From: Methylocystis silviterrae
Lineage (GTDB): Bacteria; Pseudomonadota; Alphaproteobacteria; Rhizobiales; Beijerinckiaceae
Direction of reading: 5' to 3'
DNA: 64,000 bases
Assembly: GCF_013350005.1 (NCBI RefSeq)
Contig: NZ_JABVWW010000014.1
Span: forward strand, 1 to 64,000
Shown here: positions 28,951 to 38,159 of the stretch, in pieces
How positions within the stretch are numbered: position 1 is the stretch's first letter
Layout of the letters: every line of letters begins with the position of its first letter
Notes under the pieces: generated by a model
The model's database searches: none
What the model saw: the letters and a program-made list of their open reading frames with translations, nothing else
What the model was told of the DNA's origin: nothing
Position numbers and translations under genes: made by a program

Positions 28951-29954
28951 CGCGAACGCTTGCGCTTCTTCTCGATATCCATCGCAAGCGACTTGCCCAG
29001 AATGTGCTCGTCGCGGCCGATGACGTGTGCGCTGGCGCCGACGATGAGCGGATCGGGTCCGTGCACGACGCTATGATCTTTATTCGGATAATCGAGACTC
29101 GATAAAAAGTGCTGCATGCAATTAAGGCGCGCGCGCTTCTTGTCGTCCGATTTGATGACGATCCACGGCGCGTCGGCCGTGTCGGAGAAGAAGAACATCG
29201 CCTCCTTCGCCTCGGTGTAATCGTCCCATTTGTCCATCGACGCGCGATCGATCGGCGAGAGTTTCCACTGCTTCAAGGGATCGTTCATGCGCGAGCGGAA
29301 GCGGCGCTGCTGTTCCTCGCGCGTCACCGAGAACCAATATTTGTAGAGGCGAACGCCGGAATTGACGAACATGCGCTCAAGATCGGGACATTGGCGCATG
29401 AAGTCGAGATATTCGTTCGGCGTGCAGAAATTCATCACGCGCTCGACGCCGGCGCGATTGTACCAAGAGCGGTCGAAAAAAACGATCTCGCCGGCCGCCG
29501 GCAGGTGCTGGATGTAGCGCTGGAAATACCACTGGCTGCGCTCGCGCTCGGATGGCTTTTCCAAGGCGACGACCCGCGCGCCGCGCGGATTGAGATGTTC
29601 CATAAAGCGCTTGATGGTGCCGCCCTTGCCGGCGGCGTCGCGCCCCTCGAACAGCAAGACGATGCGTTGACCGGTCTCCTTCACCCAGTTTTGCGCTTTG
29701 AGGAGTTCCACCTGCAGGAGCTCCATGTGCCGCAGGTAGACCTTCTCGCTCAGGCGCGTCTTGTAGGGAAATTCTCCTGACTCAAACGCCTTCCGGACCG
29801 CCTCGGCATCAGCCCGCAGGCGGCGCACGTCCTGATATGGCGCGTGGGGATGCGCCGCGCGCTCGGCCGCTTGAACGTCCCCGGGCTCAGCCTCGACTTT
29901 GCGACCTGGAGCCTCCACGCCGGTCTCGGCGGCGGCGTTGACGGTTTCATCCAT
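28947..29954 (-). CDS. ppk2: Polyphosphate kinase 2
   Basis: The 335-residue PPK2 enzyme transfers phosphate between polyphosphate and nucleotides. The Walker A stretch LLFEGRDAAGKGGTIKRF (about 105-122), the acidic Walker B DRSWYNRAGVERVM and the lid arginines in EEQQRRFRSRMNDPLKQWKL are intact. The first 60 residues are a variable tail. Class I-type PPK2 enzymes usually favour making ATP or GTP from polyphosphate. ATG at 29954 is the first good start. Confidence 0.92.
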   Translation of the reverse strand: MDETVNAAAETGVEAPGRKVEAEPGDVQAAERAAHPHAPYQDVRRLRADAEAVRKAFESGEFPYKTRLSEKVYLRHMELLQVELLKAQNWVKETGQRIVLLFEGRDAAGKGGTIKRFMEHLNPRGARVVALEKPSERERSQWYFQRYIQHLPAAGEIVFFDRSWYNRAGVERVMNFCTPNEYLDFMRQCPDLERMFVNSGVRLYKYWFSVTREEQQRRFRSRMNDPLKQWKLSPIDRASMDKWDDYTEAKEAMFFFSDTADAPWIVIKSDDKKRARLNCMQHFLSSLDYPNKDHSVVHGPDPLIVGASAHVIGRDEHILGKSLAMDIEKKRKRSR

Positions 29955-30171
29955 TATCGGCTCCGGTTTTCGGCGCGCGCTCCGATCTGGAACTGCTCAG
30001 GCGGGAATTCTGATCGGGGGGAGACTGCAGGCATTCGAAACACAGGGCAATAGCGCATTTCGACGCTTCGGCAGTTCCGTGCGGAGCGCATTGCCACGCG
30101 CCCGCCCCCTCCCTATAGTCCGCCGCCAAAACCGGGAAGCCGGATCCAACGCACCCAAGGAAGCAATACCC

Positions 30172-32079
30172 ATGCTAGAAGGCCTGCGCGTCGCCTCGCA
30201 GAACTGGATCGGCCGCACCATCATGGCGCTTGTCATGGGCGTCATCGTCATCAGTTTCTCGATCTGGGGCGTCGGAGACGTGTTTCGCGGCATGACGGCC
30301 CAGCGGCTCGCCCGCGTCGGCAGCGGCGAAGTCACGGTCGAAACCTATCGCAGCGCCTATCAAAACGAGCTCCGCCGCATTCAGCAGCGGATGCGGCGCG
30401 CGATCACCAATGAGGAAGCCCATCAGTCAGGACTGGATCTGCAGATCCTGGAGCGCCTGATCACCGAGATCGCGCTCGACCAAAAGGCGCAGCAGCTCGG
30501 ACTGGCCGCAAGCGACGAGACCACCCAGCGACTGCTCGCGTCTGAAAAGGTGTTTCAGGGCCCCGACGGCAAATTCGACGCCGTGCGGTTCAAGCAGATC
30601 GCCAATGACTCCGGCTTCACCGAGCGCGGCTTCGTCGCGGATCAGAAGAACGTTTACCTGCGCAAGATGATTACCGACATCGCCGTCGCCGGAGTGGAGC
30701 CGCCGAAGTTGATGGTCGAGGCGATTTATCGCTTCCGCAATGAATCGCGAACGATCGACTACATCATTCTGCCGCCGTCGCTGGTCGGCGCCGCGGCGAC
30801 GCCATCCGACGAAGAGCTGAAAAAATACTTCGACGAGCGCGAGCAGACCTTCCGCGCCAAAGAGTACCGCAAGCTGACGGCGCTGGTCGTCAGCCCTTCC
30901 ACGGTCGGGAAGCCGGAGAGCGTGCCTGCCGAGCAGGTGCGCAAGCTTTACGACGAGGTCAAATCTAAGCGCTACGGAACGCCGGAAAAGCGTGATGTGC
31001 GGCAGATCGTGTTCAAGACCGACACCGAAGCTGAAGCCGCGCTCGCCAAGCTCAAAGCCGGCGCGGATATCGACGCAATGGCGGCCGAACTCAAACTCAA
31101 TCCCAAGGACGTCAACCTCGGCCTCGTCGAGCAGCGCGACTTCGGCGACCCCAAGGTCGGAGCGGCCGTTTTTGCGCTTCCCGAGCCGGGGCTGACCGAA
31201 CCGGTTCATACCGCCTTCGGCGCCGTCGTGTCCCAGGTCAGGAGCATTGCCCCGGCAGTCTACAACAAGACTTTCGAGCAGGCCGAGCCGGAACTGCGCG
31301 CGGAAATCGCCGCCCAGGGCGCCATGCCTGAAGTGCGCCGGCTCCATGAGGCCATCGAGGATCAGCGCGCCTCCGGCAAGACGCTCGCCGAATCCGCAAA
31401 TGCGGTCGGGCTGGAGACGCAGGTCTATGACGGCGTCGACGATGCAGGCAATGATCGCAGCGGCAAGCCGATCGCTGGCCTTCCTGCCGGTCCAGACCTC
31501 GTGAAGGCCGCCTTCGCATCGGACATCGGCGTCGACAACGATACTGTGGCGACGCGTGACGGCGGCTACGTTTGGTACGAGGTTAACGGCATCGAGCCCG
31601 CGCGGCAGAAGACATTTGAAGAGGTGAAGCAGGCGGTCGCCGACGCCATGCGCAGCGACGCGGCGCAAAAGGCGCTCTCTGCTAAAGCCGACGAAATCGT
31701 CGCCAAGCTGAACGCGGGCCGGCCGATCGAAGACGTCGCCAAGGAAGTGGGCGTTCAGACTCAGCGCGCCAATGACGTGAAGCGCGAGGCGCGTCCCGAC
31801 TTCAACACCAACGTCATCGTTCGATTCTTCGATGTGGCGCCGCGCAACGCCGGCTCCGCCGTCGTCGACAATGGGCGGCTGGTGTTTTTCGTGCGCGACT
31901 CGACGACTCCCGTATTCGACCCGAACTCGATCGAAGCGAAGACGATCGCCGAACAACTGAAGCCTGCATTTCACAATGACCTGCTGGAGCAATATGTCGG
32001 CGGCCTCGAGAAGGCGCTCGGCGTCGATATCAACCAGAAGGCCTTGGAAGCCGCGACCGGAGCGGAACCCGACAAGTGA
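30172..32079 (+). CDS. ppiD: Membrane-anchored periplasmic folding factor, SurA/PpiD type
   Basis: The 635-residue protein has one N-terminal membrane anchor (TIMALVMGVIVISFSIWGVG) followed by a long periplasmic part. That part holds a SurA_N-like chaperone region (about 40-180), a parvulin-type region (about 240-370, KRDVRQIVFKTDTEAEAALA) and a further C-terminal domain. PpiD proteins help newly exported outer-membrane proteins fold. AAGGAA lies before the ATG; 91 further upstream codons in the frame overlap the ppk2 promoter and look non-coding. It overlaps trpE by GTGA. Confidence 0.85.
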   Translation: MLEGLRVASQNWIGRTIMALVMGVIVISFSIWGVGDVFRGMTAQRLARVGSGEVTVETYRSAYQNELRRIQQRMRRAITNEEAHQSGLDLQILERLITEIALDQKAQQLGLAASDETTQRLLASEKVFQGPDGKFDAVRFKQIANDSGFTERGFVADQKNVYLRKMITDIAVAGVEPPKLMVEAIYRFRNESRTIDYIILPPSLVGAAATPSDEELKKYFDEREQTFRAKEYRKLTALVVSPSTVGKPESVPAEQVRKLYDEVKSKRYGTPEKRDVRQIVFKTDTEAEAALAKLKAGADIDAMAAELKLNPKDVNLGLVEQRDFGDPKVGAAVFALPEPGLTEPVHTAFGAVVSQVRSIAPAVYNKTFEQAEPELRAEIAAQGAMPEVRRLHEAIEDQRASGKTLAESANAVGLETQVYDGVDDAGNDRSGKPIAGLPAGPDLVKAAFASDIGVDNDTVATRDGGYVWYEVNGIEPARQKTFEEVKQAVADAMRSDAAQKALSAKADEIVAKLNAGRPIEDVAKEVGVQTQRANDVKREARPDFNTNVIVRFFDVAPRNAGSAVVDNGRLVFFVRDSTTPVFDPNSIEAKTIAEQLKPAFHNDLLEQYVGGLEKALGVDINQKALEAATGAEPDK

Positions 32080-33605
32080 GCGGCGCGCTGTTTGAGCCCG
32101 ACTTCGACGCCTTCCGCGCCGAATACGACGCTGATCGGCCACAGCTGGTCGTGACGCGGCTGGTCGCCGATCTCGAAACGCCGGTCTCCGCCTATCTCAA
32201 GCTCACGCGCGATCGGCGCGGCGCTGCTTTTCTGCTCGAATCCGTCGAAGGCGGCGCCGCTCGCGGCCGCTACTCGATGATCGGCCTCGACCCAGACGTG
32301 ATCTTTCGCGTTGTCGGCGAGAGGGCGGACATCAATCGCGCCGCGCTCGACGACGCGAGCGTCTTTACGCCTTGCGAGGCGGCGCCGCTCGTCGCCTTGC
32401 GTCAGCTCATCGCCGAATCCGCCGTGCCGCAGGCCGTGCGGCTGCCGCCGATGGCGGCGGGTGTCTTCGGCTATCTCGGCTATGACATGGTGCGCCAGAT
32501 GGAGCGCCTCGCGCCGGCCAAGGAAGACAGGATCGGCGCGCCTGACGCGCTTTTCGTGCGTCCGACGGTCATGATCGTCTTTGACACGGTTCGCGACGAA
32601 ATCTCCATTGTCACGCCCGCTCGGCCAAAAGCCGGCGTTGCGGCGAAGGCGGCCTATGAAGCGGCGCTCGCGCGCCTCGACAAGGTCGTCGCGACGCTGG
32701 AGGCGCCGCTGGAGCATCGCGACGGCGGGGCCGACGTACAGCTTCTCGCTCAGGAGCCGGTTTCCAATACGCCGCCATCGCGTTTTCTGGAGATGGTCGA
32801 GCGCGCGAAAGAATACATTCGCGCCGGCGACATCTTCCAGGTCGTGCTGTCGCAGCGGTTCACCGCGCCTTTCGCTTTGCCCGCCTTTGCGCTCTATCGC
32901 GCGTTGCGCCGCGTGAACCCGGCGCCCTTTTTATGCTTTCTCGATTTCGGCGAATTCCAGATCGTCTGTTCGAGTCCCGAGATCCTCGTGCGCGTCGCCG
33001 AAGCCAAGGTGACGATTCGCCCGATCGCCGGCACGCGCTGGCGCAGCGAGGTGACGGCGGAGGACGAGCGTCTGGCGGCGGATCTCCTCGCCGACGAAAA
33101 GGAGCGCGCCGAACATCTGATGCTGCTCGATCTCGGCCGCAACGACGTTGGCCGCGTCGCAAAGACGGGCACGGTGCGCGTCACCGACAGTTTCACCATC
33201 GAGCGCTACAGTCACGTGATGCACATCGTCTCCAATGTTGAAGGCGAGCTCGATTCGCGCCACGATTGCATCGATGCGCTCGCCGCGGGGTTTCCTGCCG
33301 GCACTGTGTCCGGCGCGCCGAAAGTGCGCGCCATGGAGATTATCGACGAGCTCGAGACCGACAAGCGCGGAATCTACGGCGGCTGCATCGGCTATTTCGG
33401 CGCCGGCGGTCAAATGGACACCTGCATCGTGCTGCGCACGGCGATCGTGAAGGACGGCAAGATGCATGTGCAGGCAGGCGCTGGCGTCGTCTACGACAGC
33501 GAACCGGAATATGAACACCGCGAATGCGTCAACAAGGCGAAGGCGCTTTTCCGCGCCGCCGAGGAAGCAGTTCGCTTCGCAACGCGCGCGCGGCGGGGGC
33601 AGTAG
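32076..33605 (+). CDS. trpE: Anthranilate synthase component I
   Basis: The 509-residue enzyme makes anthranilate from chorismate. The chorismate-binding part is complete: IRAGDIFQVVLSQRF, FLCFLDFGEFQIVCSSPE, IRPIAGTR, LLDLGRNDVGRV, PAGTVSGAPKVRAMEII and QAGAGVVYDSEPEYE. The N-terminal LLESVEGG and YSMIG, part of the tryptophan feedback site, are also present. It starts with GTG overlapping the ppiD stop codon. The partner subunit trpG lies 2.7 kb downstream, after three unrelated genes. Confidence 0.96.
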   Translation: MSGALFEPDFDAFRAEYDADRPQLVVTRLVADLETPVSAYLKLTRDRRGAAFLLESVEGGAARGRYSMIGLDPDVIFRVVGERADINRAALDDASVFTPCEAAPLVALRQLIAESAVPQAVRLPPMAAGVFGYLGYDMVRQMERLAPAKEDRIGAPDALFVRPTVMIVFDTVRDEISIVTPARPKAGVAAKAAYEAALARLDKVVATLEAPLEHRDGGADVQLLAQEPVSNTPPSRFLEMVERAKEYIRAGDIFQVVLSQRFTAPFALPAFALYRALRRVNPAPFLCFLDFGEFQIVCSSPEILVRVAEAKVTIRPIAGTRWRSEVTAEDERLAADLLADEKERAEHLMLLDLGRNDVGRVAKTGTVRVTDSFTIERYSHVMHIVSNVEGELDSRHDCIDALAAGFPAGTVSGAPKVRAMEIIDELETDKRGIYGGCIGYFGAGGQMDTCIVLRTAIVKDGKMHVQAGAGVVYDSEPEYEHRECVNKAKALFRAAEEAVRFATRARRGQ

Positions 33606-33654
33606 CCATTTCCGCCAAAGCGCACGGACAGCGAAACAAACGGCGGCGCATCTG

Positions 33655-34161
33655 ATGGACGGCCCAACGATCTACGACGACGGCGACGATCCCTACCGCG
33701 CAATTCGCGTCGGCGAACCGAATGGCGGCGACGCCGCCAAATGGGGCGTGCTGCTCTCGCGCTTCATGCGCATCGTCGCGTTATTTTGGCTTGTGCAAGG
33801 CTTGATGCAGTGGCGGATCATTCTCGCTGCGGAGCGCTCGATCTTTGAAACCATGCCGCAGAGCGCAGCCTCCGCCGTTATTTTCTTCGCGGTGCTCGAT
33901 CTCATCGCCGGCGTCGGCCTGTGGCTGGCGACGCCCTGGGGCGGCGTGTTGTGGCTGCTCGTTGCAAGCGCGCAGATTTTTCTTACGCTCAGCATGCCCG
34001 GATTCTTCACCGGCGGCTATTGGCTGATCGGCGTCAACGCCGTGCTGATCGCCATGTATTTCGGGCTGACCTTCGAGGCCGGACGCGACGTCGAGGCGCA
34101 GCACATGCGCGAACGCCGCCGTCGCCGCAGATTTGACAGGAAAACGCCAAAAAATTCCTGA
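33655..34161 (+). CDS. DUF6163-like small membrane protein
   Basis: The 168-residue protein has about four membrane helices (VALFWLVQGLMQWRIILA, AVIFFAVLDLIAGVGLWLA, WLLVASAQIFLTLSM, LIGVNAVLIAMYFGLTF) and a strongly basic C-terminal tail (RERRRRRRFDRK). In Rhizobiales this family usually sits directly before ldtR, as here, which suggests a role at the cell envelope. ATG at 33655 gives the conserved start MDGPTIYDDGDDPYRA. Function unknown. Confidence 0.72.
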   Translation: MDGPTIYDDGDDPYRAIRVGEPNGGDAAKWGVLLSRFMRIVALFWLVQGLMQWRIILAAERSIFETMPQSAASAVIFFAVLDLIAGVGLWLATPWGGVLWLLVASAQIFLTLSMPGFFTGGYWLIGVNAVLIAMYFGLTFEAGRDVEAQHMRERRRRRRFDRKTPKNS

Positions 34162-34229
34162 TCCGCAAGGTTTGTTTGAAGAATCATTAGCGTAAATCGA
34201 ACCTTTAAATTCATCCATCATTCACCGCA

Positions 34230-34267
34230 AACAGCCCTATCGCGGTAAACGCGGGATTCAGGCTGTT
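34230..34267 (+). promoter_or_regulatory. Stem-loop or dyad in the ldtR leader
   Basis: AACAGCC at 34230-34236 pairs with GGCTGTT at 34261-34267, and inside it CGCG-GTAAA-CGCG forms a tip. It could be an operator or an RNA hairpin before ldtR. The run of T after it is short, so a terminator for the upstream gene is less likely. Confidence 0.4.
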
Positions 34268-34360
34268 GTTTAAACCGCCTTTCATCTGCGTCGATCTAAT
34301 TTGGTTTCATCGAAGGCCGATCAAGAGATGCGCGACGCATCCGCTGTGATGGAGAAGACG

Positions 34361-34870
34361 ATGAGCGCCATGATGAAGACCGCCCCGCAGGCTCGCGAGG
34401 ATCGCGCCAGCGAGATCCGACCGGTTTATCTCGAAGCGCTCACGCTCGTCGAACGCCTTCACCGCCGTCTGCTAGACGTCATCAAGGACGAATTCGACCG
34501 CCGGGATCTTGGCGACGTCAATTCCGTGCAGGCGCTGCTCCTTTACAACATCGGCGACAAGGAGTTGACCGCGAGCGAATTGCGCACGCGCGGCTATTAC
34601 CTCGGCTCCAATGTTTCATACAACGTCAAGAAGCTCGTCGACATGGGCTATATGCATCATGCGCGCTCGCGCCTTGATCGGCGTTCGGTGCGCATCAGCC
34701 TGACTCCGAAGGGCAAGCAAATTCACGATATCGTTGCGCAGCTTTATGAGAAGCACGCGCTGACGGTCGAGCAGATCGGCGGCGTCACCTGCGACGAGTT
34801 TCGCACCCTCAATACGTCGCTTTCACGGCTGGAGCGCTTCTGGACCGACCAGGTCCGCTATCGTCTCTGA
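34361..34870 (+). CDS. ldtR: MarR-family regulator LdtR
   Basis: The 169-residue winged-helix regulator matches LdtR of Rhizobiales, which controls L,D-transpeptidase and stress genes. The recognition region is LTASELRTRGYYLGSNVSYN followed by VKKLVDMGYMHHARSRLDRR. The ATG at 34361 is chosen because GGAG lies 6 bases before it; in-frame ATGs further upstream at 34328 and 34349 have poor sites. It follows the DUF6163-like gene, as in related genomes. Confidence 0.85.
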   Translation: MSAMMKTAPQAREDRASEIRPVYLEALTLVERLHRRLLDVIKDEFDRRDLGDVNSVQALLLYNIGDKELTASELRTRGYYLGSNVSYNVKKLVDMGYMHHARSRLDRRSVRISLTPKGKQIHDIVAQLYEKHALTVEQIGGVTCDEFRTLNTSLSRLERFWTDQVRYRL

Positions 34871-34912
34871 CGCGATCTCGCTTTCTTCTCGTCTCTCAAC
34901 TGTTGTCTCTAT

Positions 34913-34952
34913 CGCCGGCAAGCGCCCCAGGGCCGCTTCGCCGGCGTTTTTC
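34913..34952 (+). terminator. Terminator after ldtR
   Basis: CGCCGGC-AAGCG pairs with CGCTT-GCCGGCG (one bulged C) and is followed by TTTTT. It ends the trpE-DUF6163-ldtR side before the repeat and the protease gene. Confidence 0.75.
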
Positions 34953-34970
34953 GTTTGCGTCCCCGCGCTT

Positions 34971-35094
34971 AGAGCAGGTTGCGAAAAAGTTGACAGACTT
35001 TTTCGATGAGAACCTGCTCCAACATTTTGATTTTGAGCGCTGCCTTATCGATCACATGATCCATGTGAGCATCCATGTGAGCGGGAAGCGCTCT
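34971..35094 (-). repeat. Interspersed two-hairpin repeat, copy 3
   Basis: This 124-base unit is the reverse complement of the copies at 6157 and 8154: it begins AGAGCAGGTTGCGAAAAAGT and ends GGGAAGCGCTCT. The first hairpin is longer here because CATCCATGTGAG is partly duplicated. It lies between ldtR and the site-2 protease gene. Confidence 0.85.
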
Positions 35095-35154
35095 AGCGCA
35101 AACCGTCGCTCAGTCCTATCTTACCGGCTGTTAACCACGACGGCAGGAGCTCAA

Positions 35155-36267
35155 ATGCGATGGTCCCTCACGATCGGCTCCTTCATGGGAACCGCCGTGC
35201 GCATTCACGTCACGTTCCTGCTGCTGTTGGGCTGGATCGGCTTTGCGGCCTACCAGCGCGGCGGCGCCGTCGCAGCGCGCGACAGCGTCCTGTTCATCGT
35301 CGCGATCTTTGTCTGCGTCGTGTTGCACGAGTTCGGCCACATTTTGACCGCGCGGCGCTATGGCATCGTCTCGCCGGTGATCACGCTGTTGCCGATCGGC
35401 GGCGTCGCCGACATGGAAAAGATGCCCGATAAGCCCCGCCAGGAGCTGCTGATCGCGCTGGCGGGTCCGGCGGTCAATCTCGTCATTGCAGCTTTGCTGA
35501 TCCTGTTTCTTGGGGCCGTCGATTTGTCCGAGGGGATCCAGATCAGCGACCCATCCGTCAATCTTCTGAAACGTCTGGCGGCCGTGAACGTCTTTCTTGC
35601 GGCGTTCAACTTGATCCCGGCCTTTCCGATGGACGGCGGCCGCGTGCTGCGGGCGGCGCTGTCGATCTGGATTGGCAAGGGCCGTGCGACGCGCATCGCC
35701 GCGCAGATCGGTCAAGGCTTCGCTTTCCTCCTCGGCTTTCTCGGGCTGTTCGGAAATCCGCTGCTGCTGTTCATCGCGATTTTCGTCTATATCGCGGCCG
35801 CGGGCGAAGCGCAGATGACGACGATGGCCGAGGCGGCGCGGGGTCTAAAGGCCGCCGACGCCATGGAGACGCGCATCGCCGTGATCGAGCGCAGCGCAAG
35901 CGTGCGCGAAGCGGTGGATATTCTTCTGGCCACGTCTCAGGACGAATTCCCGGTCGTGGACGCCTCGCGCCGGCTCAGCGGCTTCCTGTCCCGCGCCAAC
36001 ATCATCGAGGCCTTGCGGGGTTCCGAACCCGGCGCGCCGATCGCGCCTTTCGTTCGCCAGGAGCCGGAGACGATCGATGGCCGCGAGAGCATCGACGCCG
36101 TCCTGCCCAGGCTCACGGGCGGAGAGGCGGTCGGCGTGACCGACGAGGAGGGGCGGTTCTTGGGTCTCCTGACCCGTCAGTCGCTGGCCGAGATCATGAT
36201 GATCAAAGATGTTCGGCCGGACTGGCGCTTCTCGCCGCGGGACGACAGCCGTCCGACGGTTGCTTAA
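35155..36267 (+). CDS. Site-2 protease family membrane metalloprotease with CBS domains
   Basis: The 370-residue protein has the zinc motif HEFGH in VVLHEFGHIL (residues about 57-66) within a membrane helix and the second motif NLIPAFPMDGGR (about 150), as in SpoIVFB-like proteases. The C-terminal 120 residues form a CBS pair (LKAADAMETRIAVIERSASV ... DEEGRFLGLLTRQSLAEIM), which often senses adenine nucleotides. AGGAG precedes the ATG. The substrate, perhaps an anti-sigma factor or another membrane protein, is not known. Confidence 0.85.
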   Translation: MRWSLTIGSFMGTAVRIHVTFLLLLGWIGFAAYQRGGAVAARDSVLFIVAIFVCVVLHEFGHILTARRYGIVSPVITLLPIGGVADMEKMPDKPRQELLIALAGPAVNLVIAALLILFLGAVDLSEGIQISDPSVNLLKRLAAVNVFLAAFNLIPAFPMDGGRVLRAALSIWIGKGRATRIAAQIGQGFAFLLGFLGLFGNPLLLFIAIFVYIAAAGEAQMTTMAEAARGLKAADAMETRIAVIERSASVREAVDILLATSQDEFPVVDASRRLSGFLSRANIIEALRGSEPGAPIAPFVRQEPETIDGRESIDAVLPRLTGGEAVGVTDEEGRFLGLLTRQSLAEIMMIKDVRPDWRFSPRDDSRPTVA

Positions 36268-36326
36268 GCCCGCCGCCCGGCCTATTGCACTGTCAAACCC
36301 GCGCCAGGAGGCTGGACAGCAGCCCA

Positions 36327-36941
36327 ATGTCCAACGTCACGCTTATCGACAACTACGACAGCTTCACCTTCAACCTGGTTCACTATTTTGGCCAGTTGGG
36401 CGCGAACGTCACCGTGCACCGAAACGACGCCGTTTCGGTCGCTCAAGTGCTGGCCGGCGGACCCGACGCGATCGTGCTGTCGCCCGGCCCCTGCACGCCG
36501 CATGAAGCAGGCATCTGCATGGAGCTGATCTCAGCCGCCGCCGAGACCGTGCCGATTTTCGGCGTCTGCCTCGGCCATCAGTCGATCGGCGAGGTGTTTG
36601 GCGGCGACGTTATTCGGGCGCCGCTGCCGATCCACGGCAAGATGGCCACCATTCTCCACCACGGCGACGCCGTGTTTCGCGGCATCGAAGGGCCATTCCA
36701 GGCGACGCGCTACCACTCGCTGATCGTCAGCCGCGACACCCTTCCCGACTGCCTGCGGGTGACCGCCGAGACGCCTGACGGCCTCATCATGGCGCTGTCG
36801 CATAAGACGCTCCCAACCCATGGCGTGCAGTTCCATCCCGAGAGCATCACCTCGCAGCACGGCCACAAAATTTTACAAAATTTCCTCGATCTCGCGCGGG
36901 AATGGAACGAAGGCCCGCGGCGGCGTGAGAAGGCGGCGTGA
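36327..36941 (+). CDS. trpG: Anthranilate synthase component II (glutamine amidotransferase)
   Basis: The 204-residue subunit supplies ammonia to TrpE. It shows LIDNYDSFTFNLVHYF, LSPGPCTPHEAG, the nucleophile elbow FGVCLGHQSIGE and the His-Glu pair GVQFHPESITS. The Shine-Dalgarno AGGAG is rather far (16 bases) from this ATG, but the N terminus agrees with the family. It starts the trpG-trpD-trpC-moaC run. Confidence 0.95.
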   Translation: MSNVTLIDNYDSFTFNLVHYFGQLGANVTVHRNDAVSVAQVLAGGPDAIVLSPGPCTPHEAGICMELISAAAETVPIFGVCLGHQSIGEVFGGDVIRAPLPIHGKMATILHHGDAVFRGIEGPFQATRYHSLIVSRDTLPDCLRVTAETPDGLIMALSHKTLPTHGVQFHPESITSQHGHKILQNFLDLAREWNEGPRRREKAA

Positions 36942-37011
36942 GGGCCGCTTCGAAGGTCGCCTGCAGCGGTCGGCCGGCGGCCCTGGCCTTGCGCAACGGC
37001 GCTGAACGACA

Positions 37012-38034
37012 GTGAGCGAAGATTTCAAATCCTACATCGCCGCGCTGGTCTCCGGCGCGCCCCTTGCCCGCGACGAGGCGAGAGCGGCGTTTTCTCTGAT
37101 TTTTCGTGGCGACGCCACCCCGGCGCAGCTTGGGGCCTTTCTCATGGGTCTGCGGCTGCGCGGCGAAACGATTGACGAGATCATCGGGGCCGCGGAGGCG
37201 ATGCGCGCCGCGATGACGCCGGTCGAAGCGCCGGCCGGCGCAATCGACATCGTCGGGACCGGCGGCGACGGCGCCGGCACTTACAATATTTCCACTCTTG
37301 CCGCGATCATCGCCGCAGCCGCCGGCGCGATCGTCGCCAAACATGGCGGCAAGGCGGCGACGTCGCTGTCGGGGGCGTCCGACGTGCTCGGCGAACTCGG
37401 CGTCAAGGTCGGCATTTCGCCAGCCGCCGCCGCCGCATCGCTCCAAGAGGCCGGAATCTGCTTCATGGCCGCGACGACGCACCATCCGGCCATGCGCCAC
37501 GCCGCGCCGGTGAGAAGCGAGCTGGGCGTGCGCACGATATTCAATTTGCTCGGGCCCTTGTGCAACCCGGCGCGTGTCGAGCGGCAGACGATCGGAGTTT
37601 TCTCCCGCGACTGGCTCGAACCTTTGGCCCGCGCGCTTCGAGAACTCGGCGCAAAGCGCGTCTGGTTGCTGCATGGCGGCGACGGCCTCGATGAAGCGAC
37701 GACGACGGACGTGACCCATGTGGTTGCGCTCGAAGACGGCGAAATCCGCAGCTTTGACCTCTCGCCGGAGGAGGCCGGATTGCCCCGCACGACGACGCAG
37801 GCGCTTGTCGGCGGCGACGCGGCGCATAACGCAAGAGCCCTGCGCGCCGTTCTGGAGGGCGCGAAGAACCCCTACCGCGACGTCGCCGTCCTCAACGCCG
37901 GCGTGGCGCTGGTCGTCGCCGGACGCGCCGCTAATGTGCGCGAAGGCGCGGCGCTCGCTGAGGCGGCGATCGATTCCGGCGCGGCGCGGGATAAGCTCGA
38001 CGCTCTGATCCGCTGCTCCAATCGAGACGCCTGA
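37012..38034 (+). CDS. trpD: Anthranilate phosphoribosyltransferase
   Basis: The 340-residue enzyme joins anthranilate to PRPP. The PRPP site DIVGTGGDGAGTYNIST, the KHGGKAATSLSGASD region, RTIFNLLGPLCNPA and the substrate region HGGDGLDEAT are intact. It starts with GTG. It lies 70 bases after trpG and 125 bases before trpC. Confidence 0.96.
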   Translation: MSEDFKSYIAALVSGAPLARDEARAAFSLIFRGDATPAQLGAFLMGLRLRGETIDEIIGAAEAMRAAMTPVEAPAGAIDIVGTGGDGAGTYNISTLAAIIAAAAGAIVAKHGGKAATSLSGASDVLGELGVKVGISPAAAAASLQEAGICFMAATTHHPAMRHAAPVRSELGVRTIFNLLGPLCNPARVERQTIGVFSRDWLEPLARALRELGAKRVWLLHGGDGLDEATTTDVTHVVALEDGEIRSFDLSPEEAGLPRTTTQALVGGDAAHNARALRAVLEGAKNPYRDVAVLNAGVALVVAGRAANVREGAALAEAAIDSGAARDKLDALIRCSNRDA

Positions 38035-38159
38035 TCGGCCTTCTCTCTTCGATCGGGATAGGATTGCGCCCGTTTATCGGCTATTCATGAGCAGCCGGCA
38101 GTCGGCGGAACGAATTCGAGCGAGGGCGGTCGCGGCCCGTCTTCGCCGCAGGCGAGAAG

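Noticed and set aside
30427-32142. Leftward 571-codon frame opposite ppiD
   Set aside because: Long but antisense; composition rich in Arg/Leu/Gly/Asp and no recognisable domain.
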